From Anthoceros angustus (Eukaryota > Streptophyta > Anthocerotopsida > Anthocerotales > Anthocerotaceae), in NCBI GenBank assembly GCA_010909165.1, contig VJWM01000019.1, positions 558,001 to 622,000 on the forward strand: a DNA stretch of 64,000 nucleotides, written 5' to 3'. Position numbers and translations under genes: made by a program. This document shows positions 33,201-43,184 of the stretch, in pieces (position 1 is the stretch's first letter; each line of letters starts with the position of its first letter). A model generated the notes under the pieces. The model searched no databases, was not told the DNA's origin, and saw only the letters and a program-made list of their open reading frames with translations.

Positions 33201-33804
33201 CAGCGTCCTAACAGTGTGTAGCCACTCAGGTCTAGTGACCAAGGGGCGAGAGTACTTCGAGGCCATGACCACACACCACAGCATCACCCCCACGGAGCCC
33301 CACTACACATGCATGGTGGACCTCCTGGGCCGCGCAGGCCGACTGGACGAGGCACTACATCTCGTAAGGACAATGCCAGCTCAACCCGACGCAGCAGTCT
33401 GGTACACCCTGCTGGCTGCCTGTCGAATGTGGAGCAACGTGGAGGTGGGACGCCTTGCCTTCAACGAGGCACTGAAGCTTGACAGGAACGACGCCATAGC
33501 ATATGTCTTAATGTCCAACATATACATGGCTGCCCGCATGTTCCAACCAGCACAAGAAATGCAGGCCAGCAGGAAAAGGATCAAGGCATGGAAGCAGCCC
33601 GGCCGCAGCTGTTGGACAGACACCAACGGAGTAGTGCATACCTTCCTGGCCGGCCATGGCAGGCATTCCAGGAGTGGACCAAGAACCCTAACACAGAACA
33701 AAAGACATGTCCTATCACCTGTAGTCGTCCCTGATGATAAAGACCATCCTTCCGACCCCAGAGGAGAGACCTGGAAACACGGCCTTGGAGAAGAAGGTGT
33801 TTAA
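30202..33804 (+). CDS. PLS-class pentatricopeptide repeat protein, E-type, no DYW domain
   Basis: Intronless, 1200 residues. A sequence-specific organellar RNA-binding protein by family. After about 70 residues of presequence come about eight PLS triplets; the marker MYAKCGSLEDA recurs at nearly every triplet. Spacing between successive markers is 312 bp (104 residues) four times, then 204, 315 and 306 bp. The short interval (about 32188-32392) is a 36-residue deletion joining VFEGI to APDSVTY. The C-terminus has E1/E2-like motifs (YTCMVDLLGRAGRLDEAL, LAACRMWSNVEVGRLAF, NGVVHTFLAGHGRHS) and then 45 unrelated residues; no HxE or CxxC deaminase motif is present. Such E-type proteins usually need a DYW partner in trans. 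The ATG at 30202 is used; later Met codons are possible. Confidence 0.92.
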   Translation: MGVWGVALESRRGPGEPIWGMRTQQNGELLDLPGRAPARLASRNKQSERTQFGRCSTVARKPAHPSDMGVTAETVSKLCLEGHLMEAVEALEVFVGTDSSISRSLFYTVLKKCVVQKDLVLGSRVHALTVRKGYQSDTFLGNHILRMYASHGMLQDAMAVFEAVAEPDAFMWSSIISVHVKQGQDRQAIQLYRRMRRSNVKPDGHVFVAALQACARASNLKAGQQVHSDVLDSGLDRDLFVRNALVTMYAKCGSLHEAQRVFDRHGDKDVVTWTAMIAGYSQQDMGLEALRLYSAMQEEGIAVPNSVTYKCLLQACASVGPPALKTGKQLHAQIRRQGHQLHVSIANSLVNMYAKCGSLEDAKRVFVGLGQKDVVTWTTMISGFSQQGMGQEALGLYSALRKEGIAVPNSVTFVCLLQACASVGAPALERGKELHVQIRERGLEADVFVANSLVNMYAKCGSLEDAQTVFEGLGQKDVVTWNAMIAAYSQRGMGKEALQLYSAMQKGGMAVPDSVTFVSLLQACASLSTLGLEKGKQLHAQIKEGRFGADRFVANSLVNMYAKCGSLEDAQRVFDGLDRKNVVTWNAMIGGYSQQGMGQNALGLYSAMQEEGVTEPNAVTFVSLLQACASIGTQALEMGEQLHVQIKERGHEADVSVANSLVHMYAKCGSFESAQRVFEGISAPDSVTYVCLLKACASVGSTALEKGKHLHMQIRERGLEAEVFVASSLVNMYAKCGSLENAQRVFDGLGQKDVVTWTALISGYVQQGKGQEALRMYSAMQKGGMAVPDSVTLVCLLQACANVGTPAALEKGKHIHAQIKERGHEADVFVANSLVNMYAKCGSLEDAQRIFDRLGQKDVVTWNAMIAGYFQQGMEQHALRLYRAMQEEGTAEPNAVTFVCLLQACANVAALHLGRQLHAQIVEQGLQSDVCVAGSLINMYAKSGSMVDAQQVFDALPEQDIVVWNALIAGYTSQGDSKLVFHLLQTMRADGIHPDSITFLSVLTVCSHSGLVTKGREYFEAMTTHHSITPTEPHYTCMVDLLGRAGRLDEALHLVRTMPAQPDAAVWYTLLAACRMWSNVEVGRLAFNEALKLDRNDAIAYVLMSNIYMAARMFQPAQEMQASRKRIKAWKQPGRSCWTDTNGVVHTFLAGHGRHSRSGPRTLTQNKRHVLSPVVVPDDKDHPSDPRGETWKHGLGEEGV

Positions 33805-34100
33805 CCTGAGGACACCTAGATTTTGCCTGTTATCCCCGTCGAAGTGTGGGGTCACGAAAAAATCGTCGCCACGAGTTCTCCCGGGGACGGGGATCCGTGG
33901 CCAGCCAGGCATCGTTCCCCGAGGGGCGGGCCTTGCTGCGAGCGCCCAGGCTGCATTCCCTGCACCGGAAGTGGAGATCGCCTTGGCCTTTCCTGAGAAG
34001 CTGCTGCCGACTCGTCATCTCACCCGAAAGGCAAGGCAGCAGGAGAAGCAGCAAACAGGTGGAACGGAGAGCAGGAGCAGGAGCTCGGGAGGCGGCAGCC

Positions 34101-35396
34101 ATGGCGGCCAGCGCGAGGCTGGCAGCGGGGGGCATGGCCACATCCACCTGCGCCTGCGCGTGCACGCCGGCTCTGCGGCGGATGCAGTCCCGGCTGGGGG
34201 CCCAGACGCAATTGCGGATTCGGACGAGGCCGGGGGGGATGCCGGACTGCCGGCTGCGGGCGGGGGCGATCCAGGCGTCGCTGCCGGGCATCAACCTGGA
34301 GGGCCCGGAATCCGTTCTGCAGGCTCTCGGGGTGCTGGCGGCGATCGTGACGGTGCACGAGTGCGGGCATTTCTCCATGGCCCGGCTGCTTGGCATCCAC
34401 GTGACGCAGTTCGCCATCGGGTTCGGGCCCAAGCTGGTGAAGTACCAGTGGAAGAGCGTGGAGTACTCGGTGCGGGCCATCCCGCTGGGAGGCTTCGTCG
34501 CCTTCCCGGACGACGACCCCGAGAGCGAGTTCCCCCCGGACGACCCCGACCTGCTGAAGAACCGGCCCATCCGGGACCGGGCGCTGGTGATCTCGGCGGG
34601 CGTCATCGCCAACGTGATCTTCGCCTACAGCGTGCTGTTCGCGCAGGCGCAGACGGTGGGGTTGCTGGAGCAGAGGTTCCGGCCCGGGGTGCTGGTGCCC
34701 GAGGTGGTGTCCAGCTCGGCGGCCGCCAGGGCGGGGTTTCTCGGAGGCGATGTCATTGTGGCCGTGAACGGGGCGGCCTTGGGGGCCGAAGAGCCGTCTG
34801 TTCTGGAGCTGGTGGACACCATCAAGCGGAGTGCGGGGAAGACGCTCTCCTTCCAGCTGCAGCGCGGGGGGGAGATTGTGGATGTGGAAGTCACTCCCGA
34901 CCAGGGATATGACGGGTCGGGGAAGATCGGGGTGCAGCTCTCGCCGAATGCGCTCACGCAAAGGGTGCGGACTAAGAGCGTGGTGGAGGCGGCCAGGTAT
35001 GCGGGGAAGGAGTTCTCTAGGCTCACCAACGTCGTGGTGGACGGGCTCCAGCAGATCGTCTTCAACTTCGCGCAGACGGCAGACAAGCTGTCTGGCCCCG
35101 TGGCCATTGTGGCTGTGGGAGCCGAGGTTGCCAGATCCGACATCGCCGGCCTGTTTCAATTCGCGGCCATTGTGAACATTAATTTGGCTGTGGTGAATTT
35201 GCTGCCTCTGCCGGCTCTGGATGGAGGTTATCTCGCACTCATCGTGGTGGAAGCGGTTCGTGGGGGCAAAAAACTGCCCTCTGGAGTGGAGCAAGGGATC
35301 ATGTCTTCAGGCATTTTGCTACTGCTGGCCATCGGAGTTGTGTTGATGGTTCGGGATACCCTAAACCTCGGGTTCCTGCAGCAGATGAGATTGTAG
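34101..35396 (+). CDS. ARASP: ARASP-like site-2 metalloprotease (RseP family), chloroplast
   Basis: Intramembrane zinc protease of the S2P/RseP family, homologous to Arabidopsis ARASP (At2g32480), a plastid protein. Intronless, 431 residues. The start at 34101 has an ideal GCAGCCATGG context. The frame is open further upstream but has no in-frame ATG there. An Ala/Arg-rich transit-like N-terminus is followed by a membrane segment with the zinc motif HECGH in VTVHECGHFSMARLLG, then GFGPKLVKYQW and PLGGFVAFPDDDPES. A PDZ domain follows (SSAAARAGFLGGDVIVAVNG), and the second zinc-site motif is PALDGGYL. All three expected zinc ligands are present, so it should be active. AATAAA lies 130 bp after the stop (35527). 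The body is GC-rich, which creates long antisense frames that are shadows. Confidence 0.93.
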   Translation: MAASARLAAGGMATSTCACACTPALRRMQSRLGAQTQLRIRTRPGGMPDCRLRAGAIQASLPGINLEGPESVLQALGVLAAIVTVHECGHFSMARLLGIHVTQFAIGFGPKLVKYQWKSVEYSVRAIPLGGFVAFPDDDPESEFPPDDPDLLKNRPIRDRALVISAGVIANVIFAYSVLFAQAQTVGLLEQRFRPGVLVPEVVSSSAAARAGFLGGDVIVAVNGAALGAEEPSVLELVDTIKRSAGKTLSFQLQRGGEIVDVEVTPDQGYDGSGKIGVQLSPNALTQRVRTKSVVEAARYAGKEFSRLTNVVVDGLQQIVFNFAQTADKLSGPVAIVAVGAEVARSDIAGLFQFAAIVNINLAVVNLLPLPALDGGYLALIVVEAVRGGKKLPSGVEQGIMSSGILLLLAIGVVLMVRDTLNLGFLQQMRL

Positions 35397-35743
35397 CCTC
35401 TTGCCCACTCAAACACCAGATGAGATTGTAGCCGCCTGCCAATTCTATCAGCAGATGAGATTGTAGCCGCTTGCCCATTCAGACATGGGTACTCGATGGC
35501 CATACCCTGAACAACACGGCCATCTCAATAAAGACTTCTACATACAGTAGGTGGAGACTAGGACATATTTCCAACTCTGACGCCTGGAACTTTTGGCTTT
35601 ATTGGCTTGCGTCCATTCTTACAAATCTGGACACTAAAATCGATACACAGCAATCATCAAAATGTCCCGGGCTGGCTTCACTTTGATAGTCGCTATGCCA
35701 AGGTGAGAAGCCAAGCTGAACTCTAGTCACCTAAGATAGGCCT

Positions 35744-37148
35744 CTAAGTGGTGGCCCGACGACGACCGACCCTGGCAACAAATCCGGCCTTGATGGGCGC
35801 CACCGACCTCGAGCATCCACACTGCTCGCAACGCAGGAAAAACAACCTGTTCTCCTTCGTGAGGAGAGTGTCCGAGCTCTTGCACCCGTTGCACATGACG
35901 TACTCATCTGCATCGACGGATTCAGGTTAATACTTAAACACACAATTTGAGGGGGAGGTAGATACAGGTTTCATGAAGCTAAGATATACTTACTGACGTA
36001 TCGGCGGACGATTCCCTCGAAGTTCTTCGGAGCAAAGCGACCCTTCACCACCAGGCGCTGTTGGCCGTCTAGCGAGCCGCTGGTTCCGAGCTCCGAGAGC
36101 AGGAACGCCATCACGTGCTCACCGTTACGTCTCATGCTGTTAAACACACCACACTCTGAAGTTGAGACAGACACTCCCTGAAACAAAATGAAGCTATCAC
36201 AGTAGACAAAAAACACGAAAAACATAGGCCTGCAGAGCAATGAACTTACGTTTTCACCAGATCCATGAAGTTGACAAAAACTGTTTTTTTGGTTCCCTCT
36301 CTGAGCACTTGTGGGGGCCTCATGACCGTCCTCCTCTTCTCGCCGGCCAGTTCGGGGTTGTTTTCCCTTAGGATATTAAACACCCTGTCTAACAGCTGAT
36401 GCAAAGAATCAAGTTCACATATCAGTCACCCTGCAGACATGAGTCACTCTTCCTCCAGCTTAAAGCTAACACGAATTGGAAACGAAGTTAAGCACCTCTT
36501 CATACAGGTAGTCTCTATCGGACCCTTCCCAAGGATAGCGGGGGTGAGATTCCAGCACAATTGGTTCACCCTCCTCATCCTCGCCTGCATCGCCTCTCCC
36601 GCCTGCAAACGACACGGCAAGACTGAGGCCCTCTGTAACAATTACTCCTCACAACAATCCAGCGCTCGTAACCTAACAGAAGTCGAAACGAACTTCGTAC
36701 CATTGGCTTCTGCAAGTGCCTCAGTGACATCGTCTTCATCAGGTAGGTCTCCTTCGACCTGAAACATCAGCACAACTCCCGTTAGACAACCTTGCGATTC
36801 AGGCACCTCCCACAGCTACAGAGAGGTATCCTCGATGCCGCCGCTTACCGGCTTCTTCTTCTTCTTCTTCTTAAGTCCAGCGAAAGAAGAATCCACTGTA
36901 TCTGTCACTGCATGAACCAAGAGCGCATATCAATCACGGGTGCTAGACAGTGATTGCGCGCTTCCATTGAACGCAAGCTGAAGCGAATGCTGACCTGTGA
37001 GTGACTCCGTAAGTTCCTTCACCTCCTCGAGCTCCTCGTACTCTTGGAGCCGCACCTTTTTCTTCTTCTTCTTCTTGCTTGGATCGAAAGGACCGATATC
37101 CCCGGGCACTACCTCCTCCTTCAGATCAGGCGCTGCCTCCTCCGCCAT
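35744..37148 (-). CDS. EIF2B: Translation initiation factor eIF2 subunit beta, 7 exons
   Basis: Beta subunit of the eIF2 GTPase complex that delivers initiator tRNA. 'EIF2B' here means eIF2-beta, not the exchange factor. Exons on minus: 37148-36995, 36907-36849, 36758-36701, 36602-36496, 36395-36250, 36136-35994, 35907-35744; all joins keep frame, 276 residues (Arabidopsis about 268). Two poly-lysine boxes ([19 protein letters not shown]) match the K-blocks that bind eIF5 and eIF2B. The core has [46 protein letters not shown] and [22 protein letters not shown]4 zinc finger is formed by CNGC and CEQC, then [13 protein letters not shown]. It converges with ARASP, 347 bp between stops. A duplicated, broken 5' end lies just upstream. 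Confidence 0.95.
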
Positions 37149-37443
37149 CTTTCACTCGGATTGACAGGAGCTGCTGATTCCAACACAGTCTCGTCTGCAC
37201 CAAAACCCTACCTGAACTTGGCTAGTAAGGCAAAAAAGACCTGCCTTAGCAGACAACTCGAAACTTCCGGTAGGCTGGGAGGATCGTTTGGTTGGCGTCT
37301 GGTTTCGACGATATTTCGACCGGTAAATACGCCATTTTAGCTCCTCTACCAAATTATGTGATAACAAGTAATGTGGAACAATGAGGTACATATGTAAGAA
37401 CAATTTGGGGAAGATATAAAGGTCATGCCTTTTATCATGACCA

Positions 37444-37890
37444 TTATGGTCTCCGTTCAAATTGTTCCGTAAGTTCCTTCACCTCCTCGTCCTCCTGAAG
37501 CCGCACCTTTTCTTCCTCTTCTTCTTGCTTGGATCGAAAGGGCCGATATCCCCGGGCACTGCCTCCTCCTTCAGATCGGGCGCCGCCTCGTCCTTCAGAT
37601 CGAGTGCTGCCTCCTCCGCCATCGTTCACTCGGATTGATAGGACCTGCTGATTCCAACACAGTCTCGTATGTGCCAAAACCCAACCGAAAATTGGACTTC
37701 TCTAACCGATAAGCTAGCTTTTTCCGGAACCGGAACTGGGCACGTGGGAAATCGGTCTCATAAGGCAAAAATAGACGTGCCTTAGCCGACAAGTCGAACT
37801 TTCGGTAAGATGGGGAGATCGTTTGGTTGGCTTGTGGTTTGAACGATATTTCGATGGTATTTGATACGCCATTTTAGCCCTAGTACCAAA
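37444..37890 (-). pseudogene. Partial duplicate of eIF2-beta promoter and exon 1
   Basis: Minus-strand sequence at 37444-37622 repeats exon 1 of the neighbouring eIF2-beta gene (lysine box region, [13 protein letters not shown]) with indels that break the frame. Its upstream flank (to about 37890) repeats the flank of the true gene at 37150-37360, including CGTTTGGTTGGC and TACGCCATTTTAGC. No further exons follow. It is a direct tandem duplicate, about 450 bp long, diverged by roughly 15-20% by eye, with extra sequence near 37690-37770. Confidence 0.85.
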
Positions 37891-39069
37891 TTATTGGTTA
37901 TGCCTTGTTGGTAAGCAGTAGCCAGAACACGAGAATCGCTGCCGGCCGATTTACAGCGTGGTTTTTTCGGGCTTATTGGGATTGGTTTAGGGTTAGTTTA
38001 GGGTATATTGTTAGACAGTTTGAAACTCAATAAGGCCTTTAGACTTCCCAAAGTTAGACAAGAAAATACAAGGCTGTAATCGGGCATGCATCTGCAACAC
38101 CGTCATGTGCGACGCACCACTTACAACATTTTGATCCCCGCTTCTTATATCATGGGCTGAAGAAAGATGCATCTACTAGTGATACCACTTTGATGAGTTT
38201 ACTAAATTTGGTTCCTAATTGTAAGTGAAGCACAATATTCCCTTATTATGTGAGAATATCCCAATTTTTCGAAGACCATAAAGGTCATTAATGTGGTATT
38301 AGTCTGGCATCATTAGATCGCTTGGAGTGCAGATACGACGAACGCACATAGCACTTTCGAGAGCATTCACGAGATGTGCATATTAGTCAGTCACAAGGGA
38401 AACATGAAGTGAGTGTCAAAGTAACCTTTTTTGTAACCTAACTAGAGTTTGGTATGAAACCGCGAAAGTAATCCAATACCCTCTCTCAGACCTAACTCGG
38501 ATGAAAACGTTATCCAAAAACCGTGGCTGTGATGAGAGTGCGCTATCTCCATGACATTAAACAGTCTCCAAAATACGGCGTTCAGCCTAATCCTCACGCG
38601 CCTGCTAGAGCTCGCGATAGCCATGTTGCTGGTCGTATGCATCCTACTTTCGTCTCAACGACTTCTGTCTGTGGATCACGGAAGCGGATGGATGGCACAG
38701 TTGTGTACTGGAGATTGTGGCGGTCGAAAAACAATGAAATAGCTGGTGAGAAGAAAAAAATGCCCAACCTCCCCTTTTGTCAGGGGCCCCAGATGGGCAA
38801 GAGAGGTAGAGCTGGAGGTCTTCTAAGCTGTGTGCCTTCAAGCACTGCCTGAGAAGTTCCTGCAATAAAGGTGAAAATTAAAGACTGACTTTGCTTGGCA
38901 ACTCTGATTGGAACGTCTTGAGGCTTCATCCAGGGCTAACACAAGGCGGCTGTTTGCTTGCAGAGCTAGGTCCCGAAACTATGTTGTGCATGACACACAA
39001 GCGTTGTATGTTGAGGGGCTATCCCAAGGCTGTAAAATAGGAGCTCATAAATTGCCTTCCTCCTAAGTA
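37891..39069. other. No gene seen
   Basis: AT-rich sequence with short frames. A plus frame at 38523-38852 and a minus frame at 38644-38865 have no domain character. Confidence 0.4.
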
Positions 39070-40620
39070 GTGTCCCTTCTCAATTCCTTTAGGTAAGTAC
39101 CTACAACATCATCCAGACCTAGAGAATGTCTATGTTGCTTGTGTGATCCTCGTGAGAGACCTTTGGTCAGGATATTTGCAATATTTGCTGAGGTGTGAAT
39201 ATACTGAAGCCGGATGACATCCAACTTGACTACTTGTCATATGAAATGAAACTGAATTTCTATATGTTTGGATCTTGCATGTAGGATCGGATTAGCTGTC
39301 AGCGCGATGGCTGACTGGTTATCGTACTAAAGCAAGGTGGCTCTAGGCAGCTCCCCGTGGATACCATCAAGGAATTGTCTTATTTCACGTGCTGTAAGGG
39401 AGAGTGTACCGTACTCTACCTTGATTGAGGAGAGACTGACTGTCGAGAGTTTCTCTGATTGCCAGCTGATGGCTGAGCCTTGCAAGAGAATGCAATATAC
39501 TGCTATAGATTTCATGGAAACAATGTCACCCGCCCAATCAGCGTCTAAGTAAGAGGAAAGAGTGCAACCACCAACGTGTGAGTACTTCATGAACATGTCT
39601 TGAGTGCCTTTCAGATAACGGAAAATGCGTTTCATCGCTACCCAATGTTTTTGTCCAGGATTTGAGAGAAAATGAGAGACGATGTCAACAGTCTGCAAAA
39701 TATCTAGACAAATCGAGCCAACCAAATATAAGAGACTGCCAATAGCGTATCGATAAGGTATAGAACTCATTGCTGCACGTTCAAAGTCGGAAGCAGGGCT
39801 GGCTTATATGGATAGTTTATCACAAGTAGACATTGGTATTGTTACAGGGTTTACATCTTGCAGGTTAAATTTCGTCAACATCTGTTTAATGAAATGAGCT
39901 TGATGTATGGTAATATTGGTCCTATCAACAGCAAAAGAGAACTATATGCCCAAGGCAAACTTCAAAGGGTCGACATCTGTCATATCCCACTCTGTGATAG
40001 TTCCTTCTTGGTATATGAGAGTATTTCATGATCAGATGAAAAAATAAAGTTATTGTCAACGTAGAGAGTAATTATACAAATCTGATTTTGGTGTTTCAGC
40101 ACATAGAGGTTACTATCTGCAACTAAAGGTATGAAGCCTAACATCCTCAACTTCTTATCTGCATGGGCATTCTAGATACGTGACTTTTTCAATCCATACA
40201 GGGATTTTAGCAGCCTACAAACCTTGGACGGATCAGTGATATAGCCTTCTGGCTGGTGTATGAATATAACTTCGTCGAAAGGGCCTTTAAGAAAAGTAGT
40301 TTTCACGTCTATCTGGTGGATAATCAGCTTGTGTTTCATAGCATAACAGAGAAGTATTCGCATGCAGGAAGGCTTCACCACTAGACTGAACGTTTCGTTA
40401 TAGTCTAATCCCTGAACCTGAGTATACCCACGCGCCACTAATCCAGCCTTATATCGAGCTACTGAGCCATCATGATGAAGCTTAAGTTTGAAAACCCACT
40501 TGGAGGTAACCACTTTTCTGTCTGCTGGAAGTATGACTAGCTCCCAAGTTCTGTTTAAAATAAGCTTGTTATACTTAGAATCAATTGCCTTTTGCCACTT
40601 AGCTTTATGTGGACCTCCCG
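39070..40620 (-). mobile_element. Ty1/copia retrotransposon relic (RT and RNase H)
   Basis: Minus strand in order: SKWVFKLKLHHDGSVARYKAGLVARGYTQVQG, IHQIDVKTTFLKG, HQPEGYITD, LLKSLYGLKKSRI, then a reverse transcriptase active site that reads LYVDN instead of YVDD (near 40060). Next are MSSIPYRYAIGSLLYL, KHWVAMKRIFRYLKGT, DADWAGD, TVSLSSIKVEYG and, in broken frames to about 39080, the RNase H tail. Stops and the D-to-N change mark it as dead. Confidence 0.88.
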
Positions 40621-40945
40621 TTGACGAGGTGGTGTTCTAAGTTTATGAGGCTTACATGGTAATCTATGAGGAGGTGACCACATCCATGTGGACATTCCGG
40701 GGTGTTCTAAGACTGCGAGGCACACGCGGTAATCTATGAGGAGGTGAGCACATCCTGCTTTCCCAAACATTTGAGTGGATGTGGTCACCTCCTCATAGAT
40801 TACCACGTGAGCCTCGTAGTTTTAGAACACCACCTCGTCAACGGGAGGTCTACAAAAAGCTGAGTGGCAGAAGGCAATTGATTCTAAATATAGTAGCCTT
40901 ATTTGAAATAAAACTTGGGAGCTTGTCATACTTCCAGCCTATCCC
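40540..40945. repeat. Inverted duplication of a copia fragment
   Basis: Sequence at about 40545-40680 returns in inverse orientation at about 40775-40930. The pair CCCGTTGACGAGGTGGTG / CACCACCTCGTCAACGGG marks it, with GAATCAATTGCCTT / AAGGCAATTGATTC further out. The ~95-bp centre holds another partial copy of ATCTATGAGGAGGTGA. It could form a long hairpin. Confidence 0.85.
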
Positions 40946-40949
40946 ACGT

Positions 40950-41715
40950 TTTGAAGGTTTTCTCAAGCGTTCGAGGTTGGATTACAACAAAAAGCACTTC
41001 CAAAGATATGCATTTTAAAGGCCTTTCAAATGAGATTTTTTTTTAAAAGTCTTCACTAGTAGTGCGCCGGTCATCTGGTCATCTGGCGCACTCATCCAAG
41101 GGTGCGCTAGTCTACTGTTTTTTAAGGGTTTTCTCGGGCGTCCGAGGTTGGATTACAGCGAAAAAGACTTATGAAGATCCTCATTTCAAAAGTCTTTCAA
41201 ACAGAATATTTTTTACAAGGTTTGACTAAAAGTGAACCAGTTGATCGGCGCGCTTATCCAAGGGTGCGTTTGTCTACCGTTTTTAAAGGTTTTCTTAGGC
41301 ATTAGAGGTTGGATTACAACAAAAAAGACGCGATGCCCAGAAGATTCGCATTCAAAAGGCTTTTCAAAAACAATATTTTTCATAAGGTTTTTCTAGCAGT
41401 GCGCCGGTCAACTGACGCACTCATCTAAGGGTCCACCCATCTACCGTTTTTGAAGGGTTTCTCAAGCGTCAGAGGACAGATTACAACGAAAAAGACACCC
41501 AGAGTTTCGTATTTCAAAGACCTTTCAAATGAGATATTTTTGATAAGGTTTGACCGGTAGTGCGCCAGTTGACCGGCACACTCATCTGAGGGTGCACTAC
41601 CTTTTATTTTTGAAGGTTTTCTCAAGCGTAAGAGGTCTGATTGTAAAGAAAAAGACACGAGAGATCCGCATTTTAAAGCCCGTTCAAACGCAATATTGCT
41701 CATAAGGTGTTTTTA
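40950..41715. repeat. Diverged satellite, five ~165-bp tandem units
   Basis: Units begin at about 40951, 41117, 41280, 41444 and 41610, each with TTTTGAAGGTTTTCTC, a GGATTACAACAAAAA block, a CTTTCAAA block and GTGCGCCGGTCA followed by CGCACTCATC. Spacing is 163-167 bp. Identity between units is moderate, so it is an old array. A partial sixth unit may follow near 41760. Confidence 0.85.
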
Positions 41716-43184
41716 TGAAGAGAACCAGTAGGTGAAGATTAGCTTCAAACGCTTTGCATGGGCACCGGTCGACTAGTGCACCCCTTGACTTTGACCCTCA
41801 TTTTGAAAGTAACTCGGATGTCTTTTTCAAATTTAAGTCGGCTTATTTATATGGAAGATTCACTATGCACCGATGTGCCGGCCAACCTCAAATGTTTGTG
41901 AAAGCTCGTACGGAAATTGGCTGTATTTTCCTGAGTGATTTTTCCTCCCCCTATGGTTTGAGTGGGAGTGCGCCTACTGGTGCACTCCGGAACAAGCATT
42001 GTGATATTGCTTAAAAGGCGTGAACCTGCTTGCGGACGGGCAAAGATTATTATGTGTGTTTTTGCTGATATTAAGTTGGGATGGTCGAAAGTCGATTAGG
42101 TGTAGAAAGGGCTTTTAGAAATCCGCCGTTTTTGTGCAAATACTGTTTATGGTAAAAATTATTTAAGTTATCACATATAATATCATATATATATATAATT
42201 AATAGACCATTAATGTGTATGATAACATAATTTATAATAGTATATGAATGATCTTTGAGTACAATTATATATATATTAATTTTTTTATTTTATATTTCAA
42301 TATATACTAACAAGGGCAAGTGATACATGTTTAAAACATATGCTCCTCTTGTAACTAGAAAGCCAATGGGCAAAGGGCCAAATCCAAGTGGTCTAAAGGC
42401 CAAAGGTCAAGCAGATAAAAAGAAGTTGAAGAAACTATGCTAAGCGGCCAACCTTCTCTTCAAGTTAAGCTACGTGAGCATCGATCATTTCTCGTGGGGA
42501 GGGGCAATGATCGCTTGCAAAGAGGAGGCAACAATTGCCATTCGAAGGGCTGCAGGAGATGTTGAGGAAAGCGGCGGTGGCGAGCTTGCTCAATTGAGCC
42601 GAAGTGAGAAAGAGAAAGGAATCGTAGCTTTTGCAGAGAAAGGAATCGTAGCTTTTGCAGCTTGCCTGGTACATACAACTGACGCTGCATCGGGCAGTGA
42701 CTGTTTTCTCAAACTATCTCAGCTGCCTTCCCATCTAACCTGGTCACGCGCTGATTCCAGTTGGTGTTGAGAGCAATTGCAAGGAGTGGCGGGCGCTGTA
42801 GACCATGTAGAACGCACATCAGATGAACAAGGAGATCGATGGCGGCAGTTAAGATCAGGTGATCATGACCCCCCATGTTTGGAATTCCTCATTTAGGCTC
42901 ACTGGGTGTGCTGTGTCCGAGTGTGGCTGATCAATGACGCTGATGTCCTTGTGGATGGCTACAGCGAGCTCTGGGGTCATACAATGCAACAAGACATTGC
43001 CATCTGGGAAGCGATTACTGCCGGGGGGAGAGCTTGACACCGAAAAAAGAGACCGCCGAGTGCACGCAGCGCTTAGACTGGGGAGGTGACGCCAGGCAAG
43101 AACGAAGGCAGTCGCAGCGGAGAGTCGCGAGCCGCGCATGCGCAGGACTAACGCCCCGCTCTGTCTTTCGCAGAGTCTCAGAGC
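41716..43184. other. No gene seen; AT-rich tract and short frames
   Basis: An extreme AT tract lies at 42170-42310. A 24-bp direct repeat (around AGAAAGGAATCGTAGC) occurs at about 42611-42658. Frames are short and unrecognised. Confidence 0.4.

Noticed and set aside
33734-34912. 392-codon plus frame overlapping ARASP in another frame
   Set aside because: Gly/Ala/Arg-rich out-of-frame reading of the same DNA.
34020-35294. 424-codon minus-strand frame opposite the ARASP gene
   Set aside because: GC-rich shadow of a well-supported protease gene. It has no domain of its own and a Pro/His/Arg-rich composition typical of antisense frames.
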